Shown here: piece after piece, positions 53,560-61,943 of the stretch
Layout: each line of letters starts with the position of its first letter
How positions within the stretch are numbered: the first letter of the stretch is position 1
DNA from: Cellulomonas sp.
GTDB lineage: Bacteria; Actinomycetota; Actinomycetes; Actinomycetales; Cellulomonadaceae
Reading direction: 5' to 3'
DNA length: 64,000 nucleotides
NCBI RefSeq assembly: GCF_017744555.1
Contig: NZ_JAGIBD010000001.1
Span: 1 to 64,000, forward strand
The notes under the pieces: generated by a model
What the model was told of the DNA's origin: nothing
Databases searched by the model: none
What the model saw: only the letters and a program-made list of their open reading frames with translations
Translations under genes and position numbers: made by a program

Positions 53560-53606
53560 GACGAAGCGGCGGGATCCGCCCCGAGGGCAGGTCCCGCCGC
53601 TTCGTC
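53560..53606. terminator. bidirectional terminator after pstB
   Basis: A perfect 15-bp stem (53560-53574 with 53592-53606) with a 17-nt loop lies between the convergent pstB and lipoprotein genes. A smaller CCCGCC/GGCGGG hairpin precedes it at 53532-53551. Confidence 0.8.
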
Positions 53607-53636
53607 GTGTCCGGGTCGCCGGTTACCGCCTGGAGC

Positions 53637-54197
53637 TCAGGAGCTGGCCGACGGCGAGGGCGTCGCCTCGTCCGACGAGGTGGGCTCGTCGGACGGCGTC
53701 GGCTCCTGCGTCGGCACCGCGCTCGCGTACTCGGGCAGCGTGCCGTCGAGCACCGGGACGTCGAACGTGATCGAGCCGCCGCTGCCGGTCTTGACTGTGA
53801 GCGGGGCGACCTCGCCCGGCGAGACCTCGACGGCGGTGATGACGACGTTCGCGTGACCGTCCTCGTCGGAGCCGTCGAGCAGCAGCGTCTCCTTGGGGCC
53901 GAGCTCGAGGGTCGTCGGGTCCGCGTCGCCGAACGTCAGCGTCACGGTCTGGTCGTCGTCGCCGTCGTTGACGAGCGCACCTTCGAGCCGACCGACGTCC
54001 CCCTTGCCCTCGCTGAGGACCAGCAGGTTCGTGCCGCGGACGTCACCGAGCGTGAAGCGCACGCCGTCCGAGGCGCTGTACTCGTTCTCGGTGGTCATCG
54101 GGTTGGTGGCCGAGCAGCCGGCGAGGACCAGCCCGACGACGACGGCGCCGCCGGTGAGGGCCAGCAGGCGGCGGGTGCGGGGGCGGAGCGAGGTCAC
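53637..54197 (-). CDS. hypothetical lipoprotein
   Basis: 186 residues: a Lys/Arg-containing N-terminus, a hydrophobic segment and the lipobox LAGC (Cys about 28), a mature beta-sandwich-like domain (GVRFTLGDVRGTNLLVLSEG onward), and a Thr/Ser/Pro/Glu-rich C-terminal tail. GAGGAG precedes the GTG. The pattern matches actinobacterial lipoproteins of a DUF461/copper-chaperone-like beta fold in general shape, but the His/Met copper ligands are missing, so I give no function. Divergent from carD. Confidence 0.75.
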   Translation of the reverse strand: MTSLRPRTRRLLALTGGAVVVGLVLAGCSATNPMTTENEYSASDGVRFTLGDVRGTNLLVLSEGKGDVGRLEGALVNDGDDDQTVTLTFGDADPTTLELGPKETLLLDGSDEDGHANVVITAVEVSPGEVAPLTVKTGSGGSITFDVPVLDGTLPEYASAVPTQEPTPSDEPTSSDEATPSPSASS

Positions 54198-54517
54198 GGT
54201 GACTCCTCGGGGCGTCGGGCGCGCCGCTGGGCGCGGGGCCGGTCGCGGACGATGCGGTCGGACCGGTGGCGCGCTGCAGGTGCGGTGCGGGTGCGGTCCG
54301 CCGCAAGCCTAGCCGCCCCCGCGGGTCGGGGCAGACGCGCGTCCACGGTACCCGTCAGGGTGCCCGAGCCGGCCGGTCCAAGGTCCCGCCCGGCCGCCCG
54401 ACGACCTGGCACGATCTCCGTGTCACGTCTCTGACCTGCAACGATGCAGTCGACGCGCCGTCCAGGGCCAAAATTCCGCGTGATAAGATAGTCCTCTGCG
54501 AAAGGGGACACCTGCAG
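54198..54517. other. intergenic region between the lipoprotein gene and carD
   Basis: 320 bp with no credible gene. It holds the lipoprotein ribosome-binding site, a cluster of GTGCGG direct repeats (about 54278-54298), a possible minus-strand -10 TAGGCT (54311-54306), and the carD promoter at its right end. Confidence 0.7.
54484..54489 (+). promoter_or_regulatory. -10 box of carD
   Basis: TAAGAT in the AT-richest stretch of the gap, 28 nt before the ATG; GAAAGGGG (54500-54507) is the ribosome-binding site. Confidence 0.6.
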
Positions 54518-55000
54518 ATGACTTTCACTGTTGGGGAGACCGTTGTCTACCCGCACCACGGTGCGGCATTGATCGAAGAGATCAAGACCAGGACCATCCG
54601 CGGAGAGGACAAGATCTACCTCAAGCTCAAGGTCGCTCAGGGGGACCTGACAATCGAGGTGCCGGCGGAGAACGTCGACCTCGTGGGTGTGCGGGACGTC
54701 GTCGGGCAGGAGGGCCTCGAGAAGGTCTTCGACGTGCTGCGCGCGCCGTACACCGAGGAGCCGACCAACTGGTCGCGCCGCTACAAGGCGAACCTCGAGA
54801 AGCTCGCGTCCGGTGACGTCATCAAGGTCGCGGAGGTCGTCCGCGACCTCTCGCGTCGTGACGCCGACCGCGGTCTGTCCGCGGGTGAGAAGCGCATGCT
54901 CGCCAAGGCCCGTCAGATCCTCGTCTCGGAGCTCGCTCTCGCGGAGCACACCGAGGAGGACAAGGCTGAGGCGATCCTCGACGAGGTCCTCGCGTCCTGA
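54518..55000 (+). CDS. carD: CarD-family RNA polymerase-binding transcription regulator
   Basis: 160 residues: the N-terminal RNA-polymerase-interaction Tudor-like domain ([20 protein letters not shown]) and the helical C-terminal DNA-binding domain with the promoter-wedging Trp in [14 protein letters not shown]. CarD stabilises open complexes at rRNA and other promoters in actinobacteria and is essential in mycobacteria. The ATG at 54518 gives the normal length; the frame is open upstream without signals. ispD follows after 16 nt, the usual actinobacterial order. Confidence 0.97.
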   Translation: MTFTVGETVVYPHHGAALIEEIKTRTIRGEDKIYLKLKVAQGDLTIEVPAENVDLVGVRDVVGQEGLEKVFDVLRAPYTEEPTNWSRRYKANLEKLASGDVIKVAEVVRDLSRRDADRGLSAGEKRMLAKARQILVSELALAEHTEEDKAEAILDEVLAS

Positions 55001-55016
55001 CGCGCACGCACCTCAG

Positions 55017-55838
55017 GTGAGCGTCGCTGCCGTCCTGACCGCTGCCGGGAGCGGGTCCCGGCTCGGGCATGCCCTGCCGAAGGCCCTCGTCCCGTTGGCG
55101 GGGGAGCCGCTCGTGCGTCATGCCGCCCGTCGCCTCCTGGCGGCGCGCGCCGGCGACGGGGAGCGCATCGAGACGCTCGTCGTCACCGCACCCGCGGACC
55201 ACGTCGCGCACGTCGAACGCAGCCTCACGGGGCTCGCGGGCGACGTGCGCGTGGTCGTCGTGGCGGGTGGCGTGACCCGGCAGGCGTCCGTCGCCGCGGC
55301 GCTGGCCGTGCTCGGGGCTCCCGCCTCGTCGGACGGTGGGACTGCCGGGGCGGTCCCGTCGGTGGTGCTGGTGCACGACGCGGCGCGCCCGCTCGTCCCC
55401 GAGGAGCTCGTCGGCCGGGTCATCGACGCCGTCCGGGCGGGTCGCACCGCCGTCATCCCCGGGCTGCCCGTCACCGACACGATCAAGCAGGTCGACGCCC
55501 CGGAGGACGGCGGCGTGCCGGCGCGACGCGTCGTCGCGACCGTGGACCGGGACCGGCTGCGTGCCGTGCAGACGCCGCAGGGATTCGCCTTCGACCTGCT
55601 CCGGGCCGCCCACGACGAGGCCGCCGCGCACGCGTACGACGAGGCGCTCGCCGCGTCCGACGACGCAGGGCTCGTGGAGCGGCTGGGCGGCGCGGTGTGG
55701 GTCGTCGACGGCGACGAGCGGGCCGCGAAGATCACCACGCCGCGGGACCTCGCGATCGCCGAGCTCCTGCTGCGTGACGACCCCGGCACGGGCCCGGCGG
55801 CGCACCGCGTCCCCGAGACGGCCCCGGAGGCCCGATGA
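55017..55838 (+). CDS. ispD: 2-C-methyl-D-erythritol 4-phosphate cytidylyltransferase
   Basis: Third step of the MEP isoprenoid pathway. 273 residues: the nucleotide-binding motif [45 protein letters not shown] and [10 protein letters not shown]. It is about 40 residues longer than typical because of insertions around residues 100-115 and at the C-terminus. GTG at 55017 follows CACCTCAG. The stop overlaps the ispF start (ATGA). Confidence 0.95.
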   Translation: MSVAAVLTAAGSGSRLGHALPKALVPLAGEPLVRHAARRLLAARAGDGERIETLVVTAPADHVAHVERSLTGLAGDVRVVVVAGGVTRQASVAAALAVLGAPASSDGGTAGAVPSVVLVHDAARPLVPEELVGRVIDAVRAGRTAVIPGLPVTDTIKQVDAPEDGGVPARRVVATVDRDRLRAVQTPQGFAFDLLRAAHDEAAAHAYDEALAASDDAGLVERLGGAVWVVDGDERAAKITTPRDLAIAELLLRDDPGTGPAAHRVPETAPEAR

Positions 55839-56332
55839 CCGTCCTGCCCCGCACCGGCATCGGCGTGGACGTGCACGCCTACGACCCGGACCCCGCGCCG
55901 GACGCCGTCCTGCACCTCGCCGGGCTCGCCTGGCCGGGGGAGCGACCGTTGGCCGGGCACTCGGACGCCGACGTCGCGGCCCACGCGGCGGCGGACGCGC
56001 TGCTGTCCGCCGCCGGCCTCGGCGACCTGGGATCGAACTTCGGGACGTCCGAGCCGGAGTGGGCCGGGGCCGCGGGTGCGGTGCTGCTCGCGGAGGCCGC
56101 GCGACGGGTGCGGGCGGCCGGGTTCGAGGTCGGGAACGTCGTCGTGCAGGTGATCGGGAACCGGCCGCGGATCGGTCAGCGGCGCGCGGAGGCCGAGGCG
56201 GCGCTGTCGTCGGCCGCGGGCGGGCCCGTGAGCGTCTCGGCGACGACGACGGACGGGCTCGGGCTCACCGGGCGCGGCGAGGGCGTCGCGGCGATCGCCA
56301 CGGCGCTCGTCGTGCCCTCGCCCGCGGCCTGA
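55835..56332 (+). CDS. ispF: 2-C-methyl-D-erythritol 2,4-cyclodiphosphate synthase
   Basis: Fifth step of the MEP pathway; homotrimeric zinc enzyme. 165 residues: the zinc-site residues in GVDVHAYD and [26 protein letters not shown] and the C-terminal [19 protein letters not shown]. Translationally coupled to ispD. Its last 157 nt are antisense to the 3' end of the convergent EamA gene. Confidence 0.95.
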   Translation: MTVLPRTGIGVDVHAYDPDPAPDAVLHLAGLAWPGERPLAGHSDADVAAHAAADALLSAAGLGDLGSNFGTSEPEWAGAAGAVLLAEAARRVRAAGFEVGNVVVQVIGNRPRIGQRRAEAEAALSSAAGGPVSVSATTTDGLGLTGRGEGVAAIATALVVPSPAA

Positions 56333-57315
56333 CCCGACGGGCCGCCCGACCGGCGGCCGGCGGCGACGTCCGACGACCGACCCGACGCCGCCTCCGACGG
56401 CACGCCGGACGCGGCCGGCATCGCGGCCCTCCGCCGTCCACGCGTCGACCCCAGCAGCACGCCCGCGACGACGAGCGCTCCCCACACGAGCTCTGCGGGT
56501 TCGGTCCCCTCGCGCAGGAGCAGCCACGAGGCACCGATGCCCACGACGGGCACGAGCATCGAGAACGGAGCGACGGTGCTCGACGGGTGGCGTCCCATGA
56601 GCGTCGTCCAGACCCCCGAGCCGCCCACGGTCGCGACGAGCACCGTGAACGCGAGCCCGGCGAGGGCCAGCAGGCCGGTGCGGGTCGTGAGTCCGTGGAA
56701 GGAGGCGGCGATCCGGCTCGGCCCCTCGACGGCGAGCGAGAGCGCCGCCAGCGGGATCGGCGGCACGACCGACATCCACAGCATCAGCCGGAAGCCCTCG
56801 CCGGGTGCGTGCTGCATCGCGAGCCGGTTGCCGAGGTTGCCGGTCGCCCAGCCGAGGCCGCCGCACAGCGTGAGGACCACGGGGAGCAGCGTCGCGCCGC
56901 CGTCGAGCCCGGCCCGGTGCACGGCGATGCCGCCGAGACCCGCGACGGCCACGGCGACACCGAGCGCCTGCCGGCCGGTGACCCGCTCGCGCAGGAAGCC
57001 GGCGGCGAGCAGCACCGTGAACGGCGCGGACGACTGCAGCACGAGCGAGGCGAGCCCGGTGGGCATCCCGGAGTCCATCGCGAGGTAGAGGAACACGAAC
57101 TGCAGCACCCCGAACCCGAGCCCGTAGAGCAGCACCCACCGCCACGGCGCCGACGGCCGGCGGACCCACAGCAGGGTCGGCACGGCGAGGAGCGTGAACC
57201 GCAGCGCGACGAGCAGGAACGGCGGGAACTGCTGCAGGGACAGGTGGATCGCCGGGAAGTTCAGGCCCCAGGCGACCGCGACGAGGACGGCGAGGAGTCG
57301 GTCGCGAGCAGGCAT
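56176..57315 (-). CDS. EamA/DMT-superfamily transporter
   Basis: 379 residues with ten predicted membrane helices in two EamA repeats (about 5-137 and 150-293): [16 protein letters not shown] at the start and [20 protein letters not shown] near the end, typical of drug/metabolite exporters such as RhtA- and YedA-like proteins. The last 85 residues are a Ser/Ala/Pro/Arg-rich tail that is not part of the family and is encoded antisense to ispF. The LysR gene is divergent from it, 72 bp away, and may regulate it. Confidence 0.87.
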   Translation of the reverse strand: MPARDRLLAVLVAVAWGLNFPAIHLSLQQFPPFLLVALRFTLLAVPTLLWVRRPSAPWRWVLLYGLGFGVLQFVFLYLAMDSGMPTGLASLVLQSSAPFTVLLAAGFLRERVTGRQALGVAVAVAGLGGIAVHRAGLDGGATLLPVVLTLCGGLGWATGNLGNRLAMQHAPGEGFRLMLWMSVVPPIPLAALSLAVEGPSRIAASFHGLTTRTGLLALAGLAFTVLVATVGGSGVWTTLMGRHPSSTVAPFSMLVPVVGIGASWLLLREGTEPAELVWGALVVAGVLLGSTRGRRRAAMPAASGVPSEAASGRSSDVAAGRRSGGPSGQAAGEGTTSAVAIAATPSPRPVSPSPSVVVAETLTGPPAADDSAASASARR

Positions 57316-57375
57316 GACGGCACCATGCCGCGCGACTTGACTTCAGCACCATCGAAATGTTCTGTGCCGATCTTG

Positions 57376-57381
57376 TAGCGT
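57376..57381 (+). promoter_or_regulatory. -10 box for a leaderless LysR-gene transcript
   Basis: TAGCGT (TANNNT) ends 6 nt before the ATG at 57388; no ribosome-binding site is visible. Confidence 0.5.
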
Positions 57382-57387
57382 CACTAC

Positions 57388-58314
57388 ATGGATGCGCGAT
57401 CGCTCGAGGTGCTGCGGACCGTCGGCTCGCAGGGCGGCGTCACGGCCGCCGCGCGGACGCTGCACCTGACGCCCTCGGCGGTGTCTCAACAGGTCGCGGT
57501 GCTGCAGCGTGAGGTCGGCGTGGTGCTCACGGAGCGCATCGGGCGCGGGCTGCGCCTGACGCCAGCGGGCGAGGCCCTCGCGGAGGCGGCCGTCGACGTG
57601 TCCGTCGCTCTCGAGCGTGCCCGGGCGGCGTGCGACGCGTTCCTGGAGAAGCCGACGGGGACCGTGCGGGTGTCGTCGTTCCAGAGCGGTGCGCAGCTGC
57701 TGCTGCCGGGGCTGCTCACCCGCGTCGCGGCGCTCGACGGGATCACGCTCGAGGCCGTCGACGAGGACGTCGCGCAGGAGGACTTCCTGGCCCTGACCGA
57801 CCGCATCGACATCGTCGTCGCGCACCGGCCCGACCCGAGCCCACCGTGGACGCCTCGGAGCGGCGCGGCGGCCGTTCGGGTGGTGCCGCTGCTGCGCGAG
57901 CCGCTCGACGTCGCCGTACCGGTCGGGCACCCGTTCGCGGACCGGGAGGCGGTGCGTCCCGCCGACCTGGTGGACGTGCCGTGGATCGCCGTGCGCGAGG
58001 GGTTCCCGGTCGCGACCGTGCTCGGGGAGGTCGCCGGCAGGTCCGGCACCGCACCGCGGATCGTCCACCGGATCAACGACTTCCACGTCATCGAGGCCCT
58101 CGTCGCCGCCGGCCACGGGGTGTCGCTGCTGCCGCGGCACACCTTCGGCGGAAGCACCCGGGTGCGACTCGTGCCGCTCGCGGAGGTGCGTGCCGGGCGC
58201 CGGGTCGACGCGCTGCTGCGGGCCGACCGAGCGGAGCGGCTCGTGGTGCGGCGCGTGCTCGACGAGCTGCGTGCCGAGGCGGCGGGCATCGGCGGCCCGA
58301 TGCCCGACGACTGA
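57388..58314 (+). CDS. LysR-family transcriptional regulator
   Basis: 308 residues: an N-terminal winged helix-turn-helix (about 3-60; LRTVGSQGGVTAAARTLHLT and SAVSQQVAVLQREVG) and a LysR substrate-binding domain (about 88-300). Being divergent from the EamA transporter, with 72 bp between, it fits the common arrangement of a LysR gene controlling an exporter. The inducer is unknown. Confidence 0.92.
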   Translation: MDARSLEVLRTVGSQGGVTAAARTLHLTPSAVSQQVAVLQREVGVVLTERIGRGLRLTPAGEALAEAAVDVSVALERARAACDAFLEKPTGTVRVSSFQSGAQLLLPGLLTRVAALDGITLEAVDEDVAQEDFLALTDRIDIVVAHRPDPSPPWTPRSGAAAVRVVPLLREPLDVAVPVGHPFADREAVRPADLVDVPWIAVREGFPVATVLGEVAGRSGTAPRIVHRINDFHVIEALVAAGHGVSLLPRHTFGGSTRVRLVPLAEVRAGRRVDALLRADRAERLVVRRVLDELRAEAAGIGGPMPDD

Positions 58315-58404
58315 CCTCACCCGGACGGGGGACGGGCCGAGCCGGACGCGGTTCGACGGACGAGATGCCCCGGTCGACGACTTCCGTCCGGATCGGGGTC
58401 ACGG

Positions 58405-58410
58405 TACCGT
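58405..58410 (+). promoter_or_regulatory. -10 box before the 76-residue gene
   Basis: TACCGT (TANNNT) ends 7 nt before the GTG at 58418, supporting a leaderless transcript and the reality of that small gene. Confidence 0.45.
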
Positions 58411-58417
58411 CCTCGAC

Positions 58418-58648
58418 GTGACAGAGCCGTCCGGAGCCGCCGAGCCGATCGTGCCACCGCCGCTGGGAGCGCTCCCGCGGGGTGGGACGGCGCCGCTCGC
58501 CGCGCGGGTACCGGCCGGGCCTCGGGTGCGGCTGCGGGTCCGCATCCCGCTCGACGTGCTGGAGGCGACGCACGCGGGCCTGCAGGACGTCGACGACGAC
58601 CACCGGCCGCCTCCGTCGGACGAGACCCCGCCGCCGCTGCCGCTCTGA
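58418..58648 (+). CDS. small Pro-rich hypothetical protein
   Basis: 76 residues, GTG start, Pro-rich at both ends (IVPPPLGALPRGGTAPLAAR; PPPSDETPPPLPL) with a short basic beta-like core (RVRLRVRIPLDVLEATHAGL). No signal peptide or membrane helix. It sits alone between the LysR gene and the convergent oxidoreductase. The leaderless -10 box is the main support beyond the open frame. Family not recognised. Confidence 0.5.
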   Translation: MTEPSGAAEPIVPPPLGALPRGGTAPLAARVPAGPRVRLRVRIPLDVLEATHAGLQDVDDDHRPPPSDETPPPLPL

Positions 58649-58743
58649 GCCCGCACCACCAGGTCGCGCCCCATGCGGCGCGCGCCTGACCGACCACGAC
58701 CAACCCGCGGGGCCCGCCCCGAGCCGGCCGCAGGGTGCGCACG

Positions 58744-59709
58744 TCAGGGGACGAGCACCAGCTTGCCCCGTGCGTGGCCCGCGCGGCTGTCCCGGTGCGC
58801 GTCGGCGGCGTCCTCCAACGGGTAGGTGCGTGCGACGCGCACGTCGAGCGTCCCGTCCGCGGCGAGCTCGGCGAGCTGCGCGCGGGCCGCCTCACGCACC
58901 GCGGTCCCCGGGTCGGCCCCGGGACCGCCGCCGAGCGCGCGGATGCCGAGCTCGCCGGCCCGGCGGAACCCGGCGATCGTGGCGACGCGCGACCGGTCGG
59001 CCACCACCCCCACGGACACGTCGAGCGCCTCGTCCGAGCCGACGGTGTCGACCGCGACCGTCACCGGGCCGGTGTCCCGGGCGATCTCCCGGACGCGGTC
59101 GAGCAGCCCGTCGCCGTACGCGACGGGGATCGCGCCGAGGTCGCGCAGGTCGTCGTGCGTCTCCGGCGAACCCGTCGCGATGACGCGGGCGCCGCGCAGC
59201 ACCGCGAGCTGCACGACCATGCGCCCGACGCCGCCGGACCCGCCGTGGACCAGCACGACGTCGCCGTCGTGTGTGCCGGTCGCCGACAGCGTGTGCACCG
59301 CGGTCGAGCCGGTGAGCAGCAGGCCGGAGGCGGCGGCCCAGCTCAGGCTCGGGGGCCGGCGGCACGTCACCTGCTCGGACACCTCGAGCCGGTCGGCGTA
59401 GCCGCCCGAGACGCGCCACGCGATGATCTCGTCGCCGGGGGAGAGCCAGCGGACCGACGGCCCCACCGCGGTCACGACACCGGCGATCTCGTAGCCGAGC
59501 CGCAGGGGGAGCCGCGCGGGGTCGTTGCCCGGTCCCTCGGCGTACACCTTCCAGTCGATCGGGTTCACGGCCGCGGCCCGCACGTCGACGACGACGTTGC
59601 CCGGACCGGGCTCTCCCGCGTCGACCTCGATGGTCCTCAGGACCTCCGGGCCGCCGAACGCGGTCGCGACGACCGCCCTGCTGCGTAGTGCCACCGGCAC
59701 AGACTGCAC
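58744..59709 (-). CDS. zinc-independent NADP-dependent oxidoreductase (quinone-reductase-like MDR family)
   Basis: 321 residues of the medium-chain dehydrogenase/reductase superfamily: GroES-like N-terminal domain (AFGGPEVLRTIEVDAGEPG, AAAVNPIDWKVYAEG) and a Rossmann domain with VLVHGGSGGVGRMVVQLA. The catalytic and structural zinc Cys residues are missing, as in quinone oxidoreductases. Start GTG at 59709; a GTG five codons later is equally possible. Converges with nothing nearby; follows the lactone oxidase gene on the same strand after 64 bp. Confidence 0.9.
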   Translation of the reverse strand: MQSVPVALRSRAVVATAFGGPEVLRTIEVDAGEPGPGNVVVDVRAAAVNPIDWKVYAEGPGNDPARLPLRLGYEIAGVVTAVGPSVRWLSPGDEIIAWRVSGGYADRLEVSEQVTCRRPPSLSWAAASGLLLTGSTAVHTLSATGTHDGDVVLVHGGSGGVGRMVVQLAVLRGARVIATGSPETHDDLRDLGAIPVAYGDGLLDRVREIARDTGPVTVAVDTVGSDEALDVSVGVVADRSRVATIAGFRRAGELGIRALGGGPGADPGTAVREAARAQLAELAADGTLDVRVARTYPLEDAADAHRDSRAGHARGKLVLVP

Positions 59710-59773
59710 CGGTCACCCGTTCGCCGCCAGGGTCCGCCGTTCTTGCCCGCCGACCTCACCCGGACGAGTGACC

Positions 59774-61135
59774 TCAGGCGACGGCTTCCGGCACGCGCTC
59801 GAGGCCCTCGACCGGTCCGAGCACCCGGTCGAGGTACGGGTTGGAGAACATCCCCTCGGGGTCCGCCTGGTTGCGCACCCGCTGCGCGTCGGCGAACCGC
59901 GGGTAGACGAGCCCGAGACGCTCGGCGTCGAGCCAGTGCAGCTTGCCCCAGTGCGGCCGGCCCTCGACCTGCGCGACGATCCGCTCGACCGCGGAGAAGT
60001 ACCGCGTGTACGGCAGCCGCACGTACTGGTGGACGGCGACGTAGGCGGTCTCGCGACCGTGCGCCGTGGAGAGCCAGAGGTCGTCCTGCGCGGCGAAGCG
60101 GACCTCGACGGGGAACGGCACGCGCTCGCCCGAGGCCTCGATCCAGCGGTCGATCTCGTGCAGCACGCCGATCAGCTCCGCGCGCGGCACCGCGTACTCC
60201 ATCTCGCGGAACTTCACCCGTCGCGGCGACACGAACACCTCGGCCGACGGGGCCGTGTAGCGGCGGGCGCTCAGCGCGCGGGCGGCGAGGCCGTTGATCG
60301 TGGCGGTCGCGGGCGGCACGAGCGTCGCGACGCGGTTGGTCAGCGAGAACAGGCCGTTGGACAGCAGCTCGTCGTCGACGAACGAGCGCACGGGGTTGAG
60401 GCGGTGCTGCACGTCGTCCGCGACGCGGTTGTTGCGCTTGGTCAGCGCCCGGCGCGTGTGCGGGAACCAGTAGAACTCGAAGTGGTCGTTGCCGTCGACG
60501 AGCTCGTCGAGGCCGTCGAGCACGTCGTCCAGCGCCCACGGCTCCTCGCGGGCCTCGAGCCGGAACGCGGGCACGACCTCGAGCGTCACCGCGGCGAGCA
60601 GGCCGACGCTGCCGAGACCGAGCCGCGCGAGCTCGAACAGCTCGGGGCGCTCGGTGCGCGACGTCTCGACGACCTCGCCGGCCGCGGTGACGATGCGCGC
60701 GCCCACGACCTGCGTCGCGAGCCCGCCGAGCCGTGCGCCGGTGCCGTGCGTGCCGGTCGAGATCGCACCGGCGATCGACTGCTTGTCGATGTCGCCGAGG
60801 TTGCGCATCGCGAGGCCGTGCTGCGCGAGCAGGGCGTTGAGCGCGCGGAGCCGGATGCCGGCGCCGACCGTGACGTGGGTCGAGCCGTCCCGCTGGGGCA
60901 CGACACGCTCGAGTGCGTTGACCGCGTCGAGGACCACCTGCACGCCGTCCGTGACGGCCGCGGGCGTGAACGAGTGGCCGCCGCCGACGGCGCGCACGCG
61001 CATGCCGTCGGTCCCGGCGCGCCGGACCGTCGAGACCAGATCGTCCAGATTGCACGGATATGACACGCTTCGCGGTGTCGCGTGCGCTGTGCGGGCCCAG
61101 TTGTGCCACGGGGCGGCTGTGGACGGTCGTCCCAT
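59774..61135 (-). CDS. D-arabinono-1,4-lactone oxidase-family FAD oxidoreductase
   Basis: 453 residues: an N-terminal PCMH-type FAD domain (about 15-185; VRAVGGGHSFTPAAVTDGVQ, GDIDKQSIAGAISTGTHGTG) and a C-terminal ALO domain (about 190-450; EFYWFPHTRRA, PHWGKLHWLDAERLGLVYPR). Family members oxidise sugar-1,4-lactones such as L-gulono- or D-arabinono-lactone, with electron acceptors that vary. The HWGK motif near the C-terminus matches active enzymes. It is divergent from a TetR gene; the shared spacer has a palindrome. Confidence 0.93.
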   Translation of the reverse strand: MGRPSTAAPWHNWARTAHATPRSVSYPCNLDDLVSTVRRAGTDGMRVRAVGGGHSFTPAAVTDGVQVVLDAVNALERVVPQRDGSTHVTVGAGIRLRALNALLAQHGLAMRNLGDIDKQSIAGAISTGTHGTGARLGGLATQVVGARIVTAAGEVVETSRTERPELFELARLGLGSVGLLAAVTLEVVPAFRLEAREEPWALDDVLDGLDELVDGNDHFEFYWFPHTRRALTKRNNRVADDVQHRLNPVRSFVDDELLSNGLFSLTNRVATLVPPATATINGLAARALSARRYTAPSAEVFVSPRRVKFREMEYAVPRAELIGVLHEIDRWIEASGERVPFPVEVRFAAQDDLWLSTAHGRETAYVAVHQYVRLPYTRYFSAVERIVAQVEGRPHWGKLHWLDAERLGLVYPRFADAQRVRNQADPEGMFSNPYLDRVLGPVEGLERVPEAVA

Positions 61136-61166
61136 AGCAACGAGGGTCGTCCTGGTCGGTTGTCCA

Positions 61167-61191
61167 AGTCAAGTGTGTGTACTCCTTGACT
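61167..61191. promoter_or_regulatory. inverted repeat and divergent promoter between lactone oxidase and TetR genes
   Basis: AGTCAAG (61167-61173) and CTTGACT (61185-61191) are perfectly inverted with 11 nt between. Each arm includes a TTGACT -35-like hexamer, one per direction; on the plus strand TGAGAT (61209-61214) follows after 17 nt. A repressor here would block both genes. Confidence 0.6.
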
Positions 61192-61286
61192 ATCGTCATG
61201 AGTGCCATTGAGATGTGTCGTGGGGATGGGCGGTCCCGCGTGCCGGCCGGTGTCGGCGGGGTCGTGACCAGAGGGAGGGGACCGGC

Positions 61287-61943
61287 ATGAATCGCTTGCC
61301 CGTGGCCGAGAGGCGCGAGCAGCTGATCGAGGCTGCGCTCGCAGTCGCGAGCCGTGACGGCATCGACGCCGCGACCGTCCGGGCCATCGCGGCCGAGGCC
61401 GGCGTGTCGCTCGGCGTCGTGCACTACTGCTTCCAGGACAAGGACGAGCTGTTGCGTGCCATGGCGCACGCCATCACGTCGCAGAACCTCGCGCGCAGCC
61501 TGGGCGACCTGCCGGAGCGTGCCGACCTCGACACGGTGGTCGACGGCGTCATCGACGCCCTGTGGACCGGCATCAGCGAGTCCCGCGGGCCGCAGCTCCT
61601 GTCGTACGAGCTCACCACGAGCTCGCTGCGGCACGCCGAGCTCAACCAGGTCGCGATCGAGCAGTACCGCGGCCAGTGGTCCGCGGTCGAGCAGGTGCTC
61701 GAGCTCATCGAACGCACGGCGCAGGTCGGCTGGACGATCCCGCGGTCGCTGGTCGCGCGCGCCGTCGTCGCCGTGATCGACGGCTACTCGCTCGCGTGGC
61801 TCGTGGACGGCGACGGCGAGCAGGCGCGCGCCGGCCTGCAGGGGTTCGGCCAGTTCCTCAAGACGTTGACCGTGCCGGTCGCGCTCGAGCCCGACGTGGA
61901 CGAGCGCGCCGCCGTCGGTGCGCCCGACGGCGCCACCGCGTGA
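61287..61943 (+). CDS. TetR-family transcriptional regulator
   Basis: 218 residues. An N-terminal TetR helix-turn-helix (about 8-55: REQLIEAALAVASRDGIDAA then VSLGVVHYCFQDKDELLRAM) and a helical ligand-binding domain. ATG at 61287 is preceded by GAGGGAGGGG. It overlaps the MFS gene by 4 nt and is divergent from the lactone oxidase. It probably represses both directions via the palindrome at 61167-61191. Ligand unknown. Confidence 0.92.
   Translation: MNRLPVAERREQLIEAALAVASRDGIDAATVRAIAAEAGVSLGVVHYCFQDKDELLRAMAHAITSQNLARSLGDLPERADLDTVVDGVIDALWTGISESRGPQLLSYELTTSSLRHAELNQVAIEQYRGQWSAVEQVLELIERTAQVGWTIPRSLVARAVVAVIDGYSLAWLVDGDGEQARAGLQGFGQFLKTLTVPVALEPDVDERAAVGAPDGATA

Noticed and set aside
59525..61063. 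Plus-strand 512-codon frame opposite the lactone oxidase
   Set aside because: No motifs; the minus strand carries the FAD and ALO signatures.
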